Below the pieces are notes generated by a model, which was not told where the DNA came from, searched no databases, and saw nothing but the letters and a program-made list of their open reading frames with translations. Made by a program: the position numbers and the translations under genes. From the NCBI GenBank assembly GCA_002102555.1, contig MCFL01000010.1, positions 372,001-436,000 of the forward strand: DNA of 64,000 nt. Direction: 5' to 3'. The DNA comes from Catenaria anguillulae PL171. Its lineage: Eukaryota > Blastocladiomycota > Blastocladiomycetes > Blastocladiales > Catenariaceae. Numbering within the stretch: position 1 is the stretch's first letter; every line of letters starts with the position of its first letter. Below, piece after piece: positions 53,037-63,400 of this stretch.

Positions 53037-56000
53037 CTACAACCCGTTTGGATAATCCGTTGCACATTCAAACACCCCAAGCGGCAACCCGGCCTTCCTC
53101 CTCTTGGTCTTGATATTCCTGGCCTTATCTTTTAACTGCACCTGGTCAAAACGGGCCAGTGGCCCGCCAGGCTGCCCATGCCGCCGCAAAATCTCTGCCC
53201 AACTCGTCGGACAATCAGCAAACTCTTCCATGGCGCGCTCGAGCGCCTCCTCCTCCTCAATGGTCCAGGCAGTGCGCGGGCGGCGGGGGCGCGCACGAGG
53301 AGCAGCACCTGCAGCGGGAGCAGGCGCGGCCGCCGCTGCTGCTGTGGCACCACGTTGCGGCTGCTCTGGGTCGGGCAGTGGCACGAGCCGAGGCTGGGGT
53401 GGCGGCGGCGGGTGGCGCAAGGGGCCCAATGGGCCGAATGGGCGGGCGGCAGGTTGTGCGGGCGATCCGGGACGCGGCGCGGGCGGTTCTGTGTCCGAGT
53501 CGGAAAGTGGCATTGATGCGATGCGCGCGCCAGGCAGATGCGGGTGTGGTTGGCGCGTCCAGGGTGGGCGCCGGTCCAGTTGCTGGATTTGCGCGGGCGG
53601 TTGCTCTGCACGGTCGTTGGCGGTGCCTCCGTTGTCGTCGTCACGGCCAATATCCATGAGACAGGTGGCCGCAGCCGTAGCCGCACGTTGCCGCGACCGA
53701 GACGGTGATGGAATCGGCGGCATGGCAAGTCGGCCCGTGGTCGAGTCTCCACGGACCGTGAGGTCATCAAACGATGGCGGCTGCATCGACGCGTGTGAAC
53801 GGTGCGATGGAGACGGTTGAGTATCAATGAGTCTGCCGCCGTTGGCGCGTCTGTTGACGGTTTGCTCCGAGACTTTGAACCGCGGCGAGCCGTCGACTTT
53901 GCGGCGCTTGTGGAGTGGGCGGGCAAGGTCAACGTCGCCCGAATCATGCTCGTCGTCGTGGCTGCCGTCTTTACCGAAGCCATCGGGCGGGTCGTGGCAA
54001 AGTGTGTCAGCGTCGAGGTTGGACTCGGACGAATCTTGTCGGGCACGCTTTGGGCGCTGTGGTTGCACAAGGCAGCTCGTCAGTCATGCAATGGACAACC
54101 TTCATTGCGAGATTGGAAGCGTACCGTGGCAGTTGATACAAGTTCATGTTCATCCGCATCTTCCTGATCCTCATCCATTGCATCTCCATCCCCTGCCTGC
54201 ACACCCAATCCCATGATGGCACCCATATCACGCATCTGCTGCTCGTGCTCATCGGCCTCGTCTGCATCCGCTTCCTCGTCCTCGTCCTCGTCCTCCTCGC
54301 TCGCGCGCTGGTCCATGAGCTCGTCCACGTGCGCCAGCACAAAAGGCTCGCGGTCACTGCCGTTGTCTCCGTCCGACTCGTGCTCTTGCTCCTCCTCGCT
54401 ATCACTGCCATGCACCACAGTAGGCATCGGCATGTATGCTCTTACGTCCTCAAACCGCTGGAATTGCGATTCGGCGGGCCCGAGAATCCATCCGATTTGC
54501 ATGGCCGCCTGCATGTCCTGCATTTGCTGGGTGGGCAGCGAATCAAAGAAGGGGCGCGTGCCTGGATCCGGGTACGTCCCGTTGTCGTCCTCACCGCCAT
54601 CTTGCTCGTCGTGTTGCTCATCTTGGCTGGCAAGGGCTTGAGCGTGGGTGAATGCTTTGGGTGTTGTTTCGCCCGAGGACGAGGTGTTTGCGGTTTCGGG
54701 GCGGCTCGTGGGCACGTGTCCAGCGGCGTCCTTGGTCGTACGGGATGTCGAGATGGTGAGCGAATGCGGCGAGGACACGCGCGAGGCTGTGGACGTCGTC
54801 GACGTATGAGACTGGGTCAAGTAAAAGCGTCTGGCTCAGGCTTCAGAAATCATCAACATGGGTCACAGAAGTCATCGTACAGTTCGGACACCCCCGTTCA
54901 ATTCCATGTGTAAGATTTGCTCGGCGACTACGCAACGCAGCGAGCTGGCGACCACTGCCGGGAGCCGGATGGCAGAGTCTTGCTTATTGACAGGCAGCTC
55001 GCGTAGCTACCAAGATACAAAACAAGGGTGAGCCCACGCAGAGCAAATCAAGGGCGACGGACATACCCTGTTGACCACATCTCCCCATTCCGAGCACATG
55101 GACTCGAGCGCCTGTCCAAACTCGAGATCGAGATCGTCGACTGGTGCGCCTGCGTATACGGCCTGACAAAAGCGCACGGTCGTCAGTCAATCAAGTATAC
55201 TTGCTGATGCTTTGCCCAATCAGGCACATACCAAACTCATCAACATGATGGCCACCCTGGCAGCAAGCATCGACACCACCCTGACCGACCGAAGCATCAA
55301 ATCCTTGCGCTCCTCAATAATGGTGGCCTGTGGGTCCAAATCAAACAACAGCGCGCGAATCCAACCGGCCAAGTCGGCACCCGGAATGGTAATTTCCGGC
55401 TGCGAATCGTGCTTGATGATGGAAGCAACGGCTAGCGCCAGCTGTACGGCACTTGTGACACCAGGCGACGCAGCATGGTCGAGGTAAATGAGCAGCGCGC
55501 GTAGGTTGAACGAGATGCCAGTTGCGGGCGGATCCGCCGTGATGTCGTCGTCGTATTCCATGGCCGAAACAGCGGCTGGGCGGTGGATGAGATGGCACAC
55601 AAAGGGATTGAGTCCAACTGCGCAAAAAAAAGAATGAGGCATTGGCGGACGGACCAGCAAAGGGCGGAATCACTCGCTTGCACAGCCTCGTCAAGGCACT
55701 CACTTGGCGCTGATCACCGGCGCCGAGGATGGGCCAATGTGACATGACGTCGACCGATACTTCGGCGTCGGCGGCGCCGTCACCGTCGGGTGCGAGCCAC
55801 TTGCGGAACGCGCGCAGGACCGCATCGGCGTTTGTGTGCAAGGTGCAGACGTCGTCGTGATCGGTGTCGGCAAGGGCCCCGGCCAAGGGAACCGGGGTCT
55901 CGACTTGCAGGCGGATCGGGTCGCCCGTGTCGCGGCACGTGTCAAAGAGCGGGAGCTTGTTGTACACCCAGTCCAAGTGGGTTTCGAGGTGATCTTGGGG

Positions 56001-56114
56001 AGCACCGTGGCCGCGCGACGACGAGGACGGGGACTTTGACGGCGATCGCCCGGGCGGTGATGTGCTGGGTGGCCGCGAATGGTGGCGGGCCGAGGGTGGC
56101 GAGGCGGATGTCAT
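53037..56114 (-). CDS. TBF1: Tbf1-like telobox Myb protein (TRFH-like region plus Myb)
   Basis: Six exons (56114-55718, 55617-55232, 55162-55067, 55006-54881, 54811-54125, 54056-53037) give about 903 residues. The C-terminal Myb domain reads RTAWTIEEEEALERAMEEF, CPTSWAEILRRHG and VQLKDKARNIKTKRRKAG; VQLKDKARN matches yeast Tbf1 (telobox consensus VDLKDKWRN). Residues about 130-330 are all-helical (FNLRALLIYLDHA, AVQLALAVASII, LAGWIRALLFDLDP, RVVSMLAARVAIMLM) and stand where Tbf1 and TRF proteins have their TRF-homology dimer domain. An acidic stretch (EEDEDEDEEADADEADEH) and Pro-rich linker lie between. Tbf1 binds TTAGGG repeats at telomeres and in promoters. Exon 1 needs a GTGATC donor rather than the nearby GTGAGT to keep frame, so that junction is the least certain. 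Confidence 0.78.
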
Positions 56115-56383
56115 TGATGCGTTGTTTGTATGGATTCCCCGGGCATCGAGTCACACCTGGTTGGCAAAGGCAGGAGAGGATGGAGCTAGGGTTAGGGTTT
56201 TAGGTTAGGTTTTCGTTTTGGTGTGAGTGCCTTCGAATCGGAATCGGCGGCCGAATGTGCCGCAAAAGTTGTGCTAGCGCTGTCGCATCACATGGGATCA
56301 TCAAATCATCAAGGCATCGGCATTCGGTACTGTACTGTGTCCCCGCGACTTGGAACTGTACTCTATGCAATCCCCGCCACGCC
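56115..56383. other. Divergent promoter, Tbf1-like gene and small ORF
   Basis: About 270 bases shared by the divergent Tbf1-like and 156-residue genes. It holds the telobox cluster listed separately. Confidence 0.5.
56186..56213. promoter_or_regulatory. Telobox cluster (TTAGGG-type repeats)
   Basis: Plus strand reads CTAGGGTTAGGGTTTTAGGT followed by TAGGTTTTCG, so it has two tandem TTAGGG-type units and two degenerate ones. It lies about 75-100 bases upstream of the Tbf1-like ATG at 56114 and about 170 bases upstream of the ATG at 56384. Tbf1 and related telobox Myb proteins bind this sequence, so auto-regulation is a natural guess. A chance interstitial telomere repeat cannot be excluded. 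Confidence 0.6.
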
Positions 56384-56854
56384 ATGGACCAATCCACAGC
56401 CTCATTCACAACCTCGGCCGCCGCAGTTGCCCCCGCCCAACCCGGCCCGTCCTCAGCCCCGCCGCCACCTTACTCAAATGCCACTGTTGCCGCCAATGGC
56501 ACCAGCTCGGCCGGCCCGACCAAGGGCACCGCGGGCCCGTTACCCACCCAGTCTGGCGGGTTCCTCTCGCGCACCCAGCAAAAGCTCATGCTGCAAAAGG
56601 ACCAGCTCGAGACTCAGGAAGCGTCCGGGCCATCGGCCGGGTCGGCCGCCGTCAAGTTTGCAAAGGAGATTGAGCGAATTGATCGCGAGTTTAATACCGT
56701 GGTGAGGTTTCATGATCCATTGGGGTTGGCGTTGGAGCGCAAGCGTGTGGTCGAGGAGTTGGCCGCTCAGGCCGCGGCCCAGGCGGCGGCAAGTGCGTCA
56801 ATCACTGTGCGGCCACAGGCGGGGACGGCGGCGCAAATGCGAAATGGGAGGTGA
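56384..56854 (+). CDS. Small unrecognised protein
   Basis: A 156-residue ORF starting MDQSTASFTTSAAAV. The first 60 residues are Pro/Ala/Ser-rich and disordered (PAQPGPSSAPPPPYSNATVA). From about 62 it is charged and helical: GGFLSRTQQKLMLQKDQLE, SAAVKFAKEIERIDREF, and GLALERKRVVEELAAQAAAQ. A short intron starting GTGAGG near 56700 is possible but not needed. I do not recognise a family. Its promoter overlaps the telobox cluster, so it may be co-regulated with the Tbf1-like gene. Confidence 0.5.
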   Translation: MDQSTASFTTSAAAVAPAQPGPSSAPPPPYSNATVAANGTSSAGPTKGTAGPLPTQSGGFLSRTQQKLMLQKDQLETQEASGPSAGSAAVKFAKEIERIDREFNTVVRFHDPLGLALERKRVVEELAAQAAAQAAASASITVRPQAGTAAQMRNGR

Positions 56855-57357
56855 TGGATTCATTAGCGAGACCATTCAAGACGTGACGTGGTTGCCCGAG
56901 TTGCAAGGCGGCTGCTGCTCTGTGGTGGTCGACGAGAGACACCCAGGCGATGAATCGATGGGAAGGTAAAAGATGCAAGGCGGAAGACGACAACGAGTTT
57001 GATACCTGCTGTTGTGAATGCACATTTGTACATACTTTTTCCCCCCGTTTCGCCTCTCGAGCCTGCTTGTTTCTGGTTTACGGGCAAGTGCAAACTAGTC
57101 CCAGCCAAACATGTGTGTTGCAGCCCAACTCAGCCGTACATGTGCTTTTCACATACAAGTCATTCAAGCAGTTTAAATATGTGTAATGGGGAACAGCGAA
57201 AACATCAAGACAAGCCAAAAGGGGAAACAGAGAAGAGGGCAACAAGGAACACTATTGAGGATGCTACGTCAATTGGTGCATTGCAGAAAAACAACCAGAG
57301 ATGAAGGCGACGAAGAAGGCGAAACTGGGCAGGCGCGGATACAACCAAGGAATTACG
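56855..57357. other. Convergent intergenic region
   Basis: About 500 bases between convergent genes. No gene or repeat recognised. Confidence 0.35.
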
Positions 57358-57792
57358 TTACTTGGTTCCGGTCAGCTTGCCGTAGATGTGGAGCAGGAAG
57401 ACGGAGGCGATGAAGACGAGCGAAGCGACGAGAACCATGACGGGATCACTGTGAAGCAAAGTGGCCGAGGTCAGTGCGAGTGGAACACCATGAAACAAGC
57501 ATTGTATAACCGTTGCGGGCACGTACACCTTGAGCCCCGGTGCCTCGTCGTTGAAGTTGCGCATCATTCCGGCCGTGTTGCCACCAGCAGCAGAGCGGGC
57601 CGCGGATTGGGCTTCACGGTTGACCTGCTTGCGCTTGCTGCAATTTCGAAGAGAAAAGGTATGAGTGAGCAAACCCAAGGTCCCGGTTGATGGAATTGTA
57701 CGGCCAGAGCGAATAAGCAAAGCGGAGTACCGAACAACGGTGCCCTTTGGGCCTTGGGTGGTACGAGGACCGGCGCCGCGGGGCGAGTTCAT
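57358..57792 (-). CDS. SBH1: Sec61 beta subunit of the ER translocon
   Basis: Three exons (57792-57731, 57637-57527, 57448-57358) give 87 residues: a short disordered cytosolic part with NFNDEAPGLKVDPVMVLVA and one C-terminal tail-anchor helix (LVFIASVFLLHIYGKL). GLKVxPVxVLVxSLxFIASVFxLHIxGK is the Sec61 beta signature. It sits beside Sec61 alpha and gamma in the ER translocon and is inserted through the GET route. The frame across intron 2 depends on donor GTACGT after AAGGT, which restores Val-Asp-Pro. Confidence 0.93.
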   Translation of the reverse strand: MNSPRGAGPRTTQGPKGTVVRYSALLIRSGRTIPSTGTLGLLTHTFSLRNCSKRKQVNREAQSAARSAAGGNTAGMMRNFNDEAPGLKVYVPATVIQCLFHGVPLALTSATLLHSDPVMVLVASLVFIASVFLLHIYGKLTGTK

Positions 57793-58489
57793 GGCGGGAG
57801 ATGGGGAGGGCTTGGCGGACTACATAAGGTGGCGGCGGCGGAAGCGGCAAAGATTGAACGGGCGGCGTTGACAGAATTTAGTTAGCGGGCACGGATCACT
57901 TTGCCCTGCACTGCGGGACGGGGTGGTGTAGCAGATCATGTTGCGTGTGGGTGTCGTTTGCTAGCCAGGGTTCGGACGTTGGTGCATGCGATTGGGATGG
58001 AAAATCATTGAAACTGACCATGGTGTAATTGTCTGATGAGCGATGTTTATTTCGTCGATGTTTGCTGCATGGAGAGCTTGCGATAACTGCGTTGTGGGCG
58101 TTGATGATGCGGGCCAGCAAAAAGCACAACGCCGCCGCCGCCACGTCGACATTCGCTTTCGCTTTCGCTTTCGCTTTGGCTGGATCTGCACCTGTGAGAT
58201 CGGAGGTCGACGCGTAACGCTGGCTGATGCCAAAAGACAAGAGGAAACGCGATATCATTTCTTTTCCATGGACGCCGACTGTGAGAAAATGGTGAGTTTT
58301 TCGGCGTACAGGACTGAATGAATGTCAAATGAGGTATGTTAAGGTGGTCGGCTATCAGAAATTTGTTCCCACTTTCCGTTTTTGACGAAGAATTCAAATG
58401 CAACGTCTCAAGGCCACTGCCTCACTAATGTGAATGAAGCACTTGACCATCAGTGGTCTCGCCCAAGCTGCCTCCGCTTACGAACAAAC
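57793..58489. other. Intergenic region with hexamer repeat
   Basis: About 700 bases between Sec61 beta and the tRNA gene. It holds a TTCGCT hexamer run (see separate entry). No gene recognised. Confidence 0.35.
58152..58177. repeat. TTCGCT hexamer run
   Basis: Four tandem copies of TTCGCT, then a degenerate copy. Simple-sequence repeat without obvious role. Confidence 0.7.
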
Positions 58490-58502
58490 AAAAAAGTGAA
58501 AA
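58490..58502 (-). terminator. Pol III terminator of tRNA-Ser
   Basis: On the minus strand, T4 begins about 8 bases after the tRNA 3' end and T6 about 7 bases further on. Such T runs end Pol III transcription and show that the tRNA sequence was a genuine Pol III gene. Confidence 0.7.
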
Positions 58503-58510
58503 CAAGTCAC

Positions 58511-58591
58511 GACAGCGACAGGATTCGAACCTGTGCAGGCAGAGCCTAATTGATTTCGAGTCAATCCCCTTAACCGCTCGGGCACGCTGGA
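58511..58591 (-). tRNA. tRNA-Ser(CGA), 5' end disrupted
   Basis: The minus strand folds as a class II tRNA. The D arm contains CGAGCGGTTAAGG, the anticodon stem-loop is ATTGA-CTCGAAA-TCAAT with anticodon CGA, a long variable arm follows (AGGC-TCT-GCCT), and the T arm is ACAGG-TTCGAAT-CCTGT. The acceptor 3' strand is CGCTGTC, which needs GACAGCG opposite, but the gene reads TCCAGCG: bases 3-7 pair, bases 1 and 2 do not. Just beyond, the sequence changes into TTTTTT and then the LINE leader. No intron. Both Pol III internal boxes are present, but the transcript would have a frayed acceptor stem, so it is probably not a functional tRNA in its present form. Confidence 0.85.
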
Positions 58592-58687
58592 AAAAACGCC
58601 GCCCTGCTAAGCCACGCCGCCGTTAAAAACACTCCCTGCATTGGATTCGCCAGCTCGCCAGCTTTTAAACGCACCAAAAATCACCCC

Positions 58688-60409
58688 ATGTCGACCACTG
58701 CCCCCCCTGGCGCTCCCGCTGGGGCTGGGCGCGCCGCCGACGACGATCAAATGAACGTTGATCGGCAAGTCGAACAACAAGAACAAGGGCGCCCGATCCG
58801 CACTTTGGCGCCGACCAAGTCCGTCGACTCGTACGAAGCGTACGCCCGCGCCGACGCCTTCCCCGGTGGCAATGTCACGAAGACCATGATGCAGCAGGTC
58901 ATGTACGACTTGGCGGACGCCACGTTCGCCATCAAGAAGGGCAACCCCAAAGTCGTTGTCCTGCGCACGCCAGTCAAGAGCGTGTGGGAAAAGCTGGTGG
59001 GAGAAGGGCTGCAGTTTCACGGAAAGGACGGCACCAAAACGGTGCCTTTCAAGGACTACGCGCCGAAGTCGGCTAACCAAGACTCGCCTCTCGTGGACAT
59101 CTTTGTCAAGAACGTGACCAAGAATATGCCCATCACGGCCGTGGGCAGCCAACTCGCTGCCCAGGTGGGTAAACCAGTTGAGGAACTGCTCGAAGGTACC
59201 ACCCGCCTCCGTGGTACGTACCGCAGCACGATTGTGTTCCGTGTGCGCTGCTGCCCCGAAATCAACAACGTCATCCGTCGCGGGCACTTCTTCGTCATGG
59301 GCACCATGCTCAAGGTGCACCTCGACGGTAACAGCCCCGACTACGAAAAGGAGCGCAAGGCCACCATTGGGCTCTACAACCTCCCCGCGGGCTCGACTGA
59401 CCTCAGTCTGTTCAACGAGCTTGCCCGCTTCGAATGCCCCACCCCCGTGTCTGTCCAAGTCATGCGACGCGGCCCCGAGCAGCGCCTGGTACGTGCGGCC
59501 GCAGTGATTTTCGATTCGCCGGACGCGCTTGAGGAAGCGCTAGCCTTACGCTTCAGTGGCAAGCTCAAGGACGCCAAATGGGCACCCATTAACGGCCGCG
59601 CCTGCTACGCCTGCGGCGAGACAGACCATGTCGTTGCCAAGTGCACTGGCATCAAGCACCGCCCGCGCCCAGTGGCGGCGCCGAAGAAGGCGGATACGCA
59701 AAGGAGGATGGCAGGAGACGGCCGCGTACAGGAAGGGATGTCATTCGTGGATGCGGCCGGTGGCAACCGCCGGAACGCAGGGAATGGCGCGCAGCGCCAG
59801 CAGCAGGCCGCCTCGGAGACGCTGGATGCGGCGGTGGCAAAGCTGGTATCCATGTTGATGGAGCGCGGGATGCTGTTGCGGGCGCCGGAGCCGGAAGGGG
59901 ACGCAAGGTTGAGCGAGGTTTTGAATGAGGTGCGTCAATACCGTGCCGAGGTCAACGAGCTGCGCACCGAGGTGCGCGAAAAGGATGCCGAAGTTGCTGA
60001 GCTGCGCATGGCGGTTGAGGCGAAGGATGCCGAGATTGCAGAGCTGCGTGCCAAGCTCGCCCGCCCTCAGGGCAATCCTGGGCTTGTCGGCGTGAACATC
60101 ATGGACTTGCCCTCTGATGATGATGACACGCAGGCCAACACATCCTTCATGGTAACTGCCACCACAGGCACTACCACAACGCCGCCCACGACCACCACCA
60201 CCCATGCTCCACTCAACCAGGCCACCAAGCGCTCCGCCGGCAACGCCTCCAGCATCGTGGCTGATAAACAGAGCGCCCAGCAACCGCGCACCGCCCCCAC
60301 AGCTCCCGCCACCATACCCCTGCGCACCACCCGCACGCGGACCGCCGCCCTTGCCCCTACTGCTGGTACAACCAGTGCCCCCGCCGCCTCCCCCTCCTCG
60401 CGTCAATGA
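58688..60409 (+). CDS. LINE ORF1 (CCHC nucleic-acid-binding protein)
   Basis: Five hundred and seventy-three residues. Residues 1-50 are Gly/Ala/Asp-rich. A folded, RRM-like stretch at about 50-290 includes KVVVLRTPVKSVWEKL, STIVFRVRCCPEINNVI and ATIGLYNLPAGSTDLSLFNE. A zinc knuckle CYACGETDHVVAKC (C-x2-C-x4-H-x4-C) sits at about 307-320. A coiled coil follows at about 415-460 (ELRTEVREKDAEVAELRMA), then a Thr/Pro/Ala-rich tail. ORF1 proteins of this kind coat LINE RNA and escort it to the nucleus. The stop TGA at 60407 overlaps the ORF2 start. Confidence 0.87.
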   Translation: MSTTAPPGAPAGAGRAADDDQMNVDRQVEQQEQGRPIRTLAPTKSVDSYEAYARADAFPGGNVTKTMMQQVMYDLADATFAIKKGNPKVVVLRTPVKSVWEKLVGEGLQFHGKDGTKTVPFKDYAPKSANQDSPLVDIFVKNVTKNMPITAVGSQLAAQVGKPVEELLEGTTRLRGTYRSTIVFRVRCCPEINNVIRRGHFFVMGTMLKVHLDGNSPDYEKERKATIGLYNLPAGSTDLSLFNELARFECPTPVSVQVMRRGPEQRLVRAAAVIFDSPDALEEALALRFSGKLKDAKWAPINGRACYACGETDHVVAKCTGIKHRPRPVAAPKKADTQRRMAGDGRVQEGMSFVDAAGGNRRNAGNGAQRQQQAASETLDAAVAKLVSMLMERGMLLRAPEPEGDARLSEVLNEVRQYRAEVNELRTEVREKDAEVAELRMAVEAKDAEIAELRAKLARPQGNPGLVGVNIMDLPSDDDDTQANTSFMVTATTGTTTTPPTTTTTHAPLNQATKRSAGNASSIVADKQSAQQPRTAPTAPATIPLRTTRTRTAALAPTAGTTSAPAASPSSRQ

Positions 60410-63400
60410 ATAGGAGAGGCGCGACCGACCCCGCACGAATGCGCATGATGCCCCCAACTGATGCCAGCCCCAACATCACATTCTCCACCCTCAACGTGCG
60501 CGGCATTAGTGATACCACCAAAATGATCTCAGTGATGGCGTTCATGGCATTGCTTGAAGCCGATTTTGTTGTACTAACGGAAACGAAGCTTGCAGAGACG
60601 AAACGTGTCCAGTCGCGGATGGACTATGCCCTTTCTGATGAATGGAGGGCAGCATGGACGCACGACAGCGAACGCCCGCAGGGCTCAGGAGTGGCCCTGT
60701 TGTACCGCCGCGACTTGCACCCACACATCGGCTTTACCTCGCGCTTCGCCGGACATGCCATTCGCATCGACGTCAACCTCATTGGACTCTCCGCCGTCGC
60801 CGTATTTGGCGTGTACGTCCCACACGACGGCCCCACCAATGCCAAGCTCACAACCTGGCTCCGACGAGAACTCAACGATGCGCGCAGCAAGGGCTACCGC
60901 ATCTTGCTAGGTGGCGATCTCAACCCAAACGCCCCAGGCGCGACCACACTCATCGACATGGTTACACTCGAGATCGGTGCCGCGGACCTTGCCGCAGCGC
61001 ACGGTTGCCTCACCGGCACACGTGGCGCGAACCGCCTTGATCTCTGGTTCGGGTGCGGGGAAACGCTTGCTGCTACAACTCGCGCCGCCGTGACTGCCCC
61101 AAACCTCCCAGCGCGCCACGGGACCGACCATTCAGCAGTGACCATCAGCACGGATTTTGGCCAGCAGCTCGATTGGGCCCAGTGGCACCGAGTCGCAGCG
61201 GCATTACAGCAAGCTCAAGTCCAACACATCAACACTGCCGCCGCAAATGCTGACCAATGGAAAGCATACCGCCGCTCATCCGACACACGACTCGGTGCCG
61301 ACGTTGGAGCCTGTCTTGCTGCTGGTAACATTGACGGTGCGTGGGCCTCCTATGCAAACACACTCCAAATGTCTGCAAAAGATGCTCTCCCCGTCAAGAT
61401 GCGTTTTTCACAGCTTCTCGCCGACCCACGCGCCACGGACCCACTCACCAAGGCCATCGCATCCATCCGCCAATGGTCCAAGCGCCGCCGCCGCGGCCCG
61501 CCGCCTGCGACTGCCGCACAGCTCGCCGAAACTCACGGGTGCCGACCGCGGGCATTCTTCAACTGCGACCGGTCGTTTGCACGTGCAGCCCTGTACTTCC
61601 TGCGAGTCGCCCACGCCGAGCACCTTGACGTGCACCGCGCCGCCATGATCACGGCACGTATCGACCAGCGCAACGAGGACTTCTTGAACAACCTGCCCTC
61701 GGTGGTCAACCGAGTCACTGAGCGGGGCCGCCCCGACAGCAACATTGCGTTCCACCTGCGTGACGACGGCGACGACGGCAAGCGCATCACGCGCGAGCCG
61801 CAGGACGTCAAAGACGGCATCGCCGCCGAGGTCGCCCAATGGTTCGACCAACAGGAGTACGACCCTCTTGATGATTGGGAGACAGAGTTTGACGGGCGCG
61901 ACGACTTGGATGGTGGCATGTGGGCTGGCTTGCCCGACCCAATGACAACTGCAGACGTAGACGCGGCCTACCGCGCTGTGGGGATAGACAAGGCACCCGG
62001 CCCGTCCAACATCACGTACCGCTTACTGCGCGATGCTGGCGACAGCTGCCGCCAGGCCCTCTTGGACATCTTCAACGCTATCCTCCGCCTGAGGAGGGTG
62101 CCGCAAGCCTGGAAGGAGGGGCTGATGGTGCTCGTACCCAAGTCGCCCGTGGGTTACGCAGGGTCTGCCAACGGGATGCGCCCGATCACGCTTCTGGAGT
62201 GCGCCAGCAAGCTGTTCATGAAAGTGTTGAATACCCGCATGTGCAAAGTGCTCACTGACCGCAACGTCCTCCTTGGCGCCCGTCACAGCGTCCTGCCCGG
62301 CACCAGCACCACACTCCCAATCGCAACACTTGCCGCTGCCATGTCACAAGCCCGCGCCCGGAAACAGCAACTTTGGGTGTACTTTGAGGACAAGTCCAAG
62401 GCGTTTGACACGGCCCCACACCACATCCTGCGCCTCGCCCTCAAGCGCCTCAAGATCCCAGCCGCGTTTGTCGAATTGTACTGCGACTCAATGCTCACGG
62501 GCCGCACCGCCCGCGTCGCGACTGAGTACGGCCCGACTGACCCAATCCGCATGCACCGCGGCATCCCCCAGGGCGCCGTCGAGTCGCCCCTCATGTGGAT
62601 CATCTTTTACGACGTGATGCTTGCCCGCATCAACCGCGAGTGCCCAGGGGTGACACTTTGCGCGCGGAAAGGCGAGTTCGGCAATCCAGAGCCGGCCCCG
62701 TCGTACATGACCCCGTACACAGCGCGCGGGGAAGTAGTGGACACGGCCAAGCTGGCGGCCATGGCGTTCGTCGATGACGCGGCATTCTTCGCGCCGAACC
62801 GTGCTGAGATGGAGCGTTTGGTTGCGATCGTGTCGTCATTCAACCGGGTCACGGCGGTCAAGGCAAATGCGTCCAAAGGCGCCATGCTCGTGCTCAACTG
62901 CGACGCCGAGAGGCGAGGTGAGCCGCTCACAGTTGGCGGTGAGGCAATCCCGTTTCTGGACGAGCAACGGCCATTCAGGTACCTTGGTGTCTGGCTGTCA
63001 GCCAAGGACTGGCCACGGACGGCGCGCAACGCATTCGAGGCAGAGCTGGCCAAGGGTCTCGGGCTGCTCAAGACCAAGGCGATTACGGGCAAGATGGCTG
63101 TGTACTTTGCTAATAATGTCATTTTCCCGGCGGCATTGTACCGCACGAGCAACTGCGTCCCGCCGCCCAGCGTGATTGACAAGTGGGACGCCAAGTTTCG
63201 GTCGTTAATTCGGCACAAGCTGGGCGTCGACCGCACCACGTCGTCGGCTCTGATCCATCACCCGGCGATCCACGACCTCGACTCGCTCGCCAACCTGATC
63301 TTGCGCCACCATGTCACGGAGCTTGCGGTCATGCTCAACGACGCCGGCCCCAACGGTACGCCCGCTCGCGTTTGCCTTGGTCTCGCAGCTTGGGCACTCG

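Noticed and set aside
8359-57792. A functional gene cluster (for example secondary metabolism)
   Set aside because: Neighbours are unrelated housekeeping genes with no backbone synthase, tailoring enzymes or shared regulator.
58152-58177. TTCGCT hexamer run as a CRISPR or regulatory array
   Set aside because: Four direct units without spacers in a eukaryotic intergenic region; a simple repeat.
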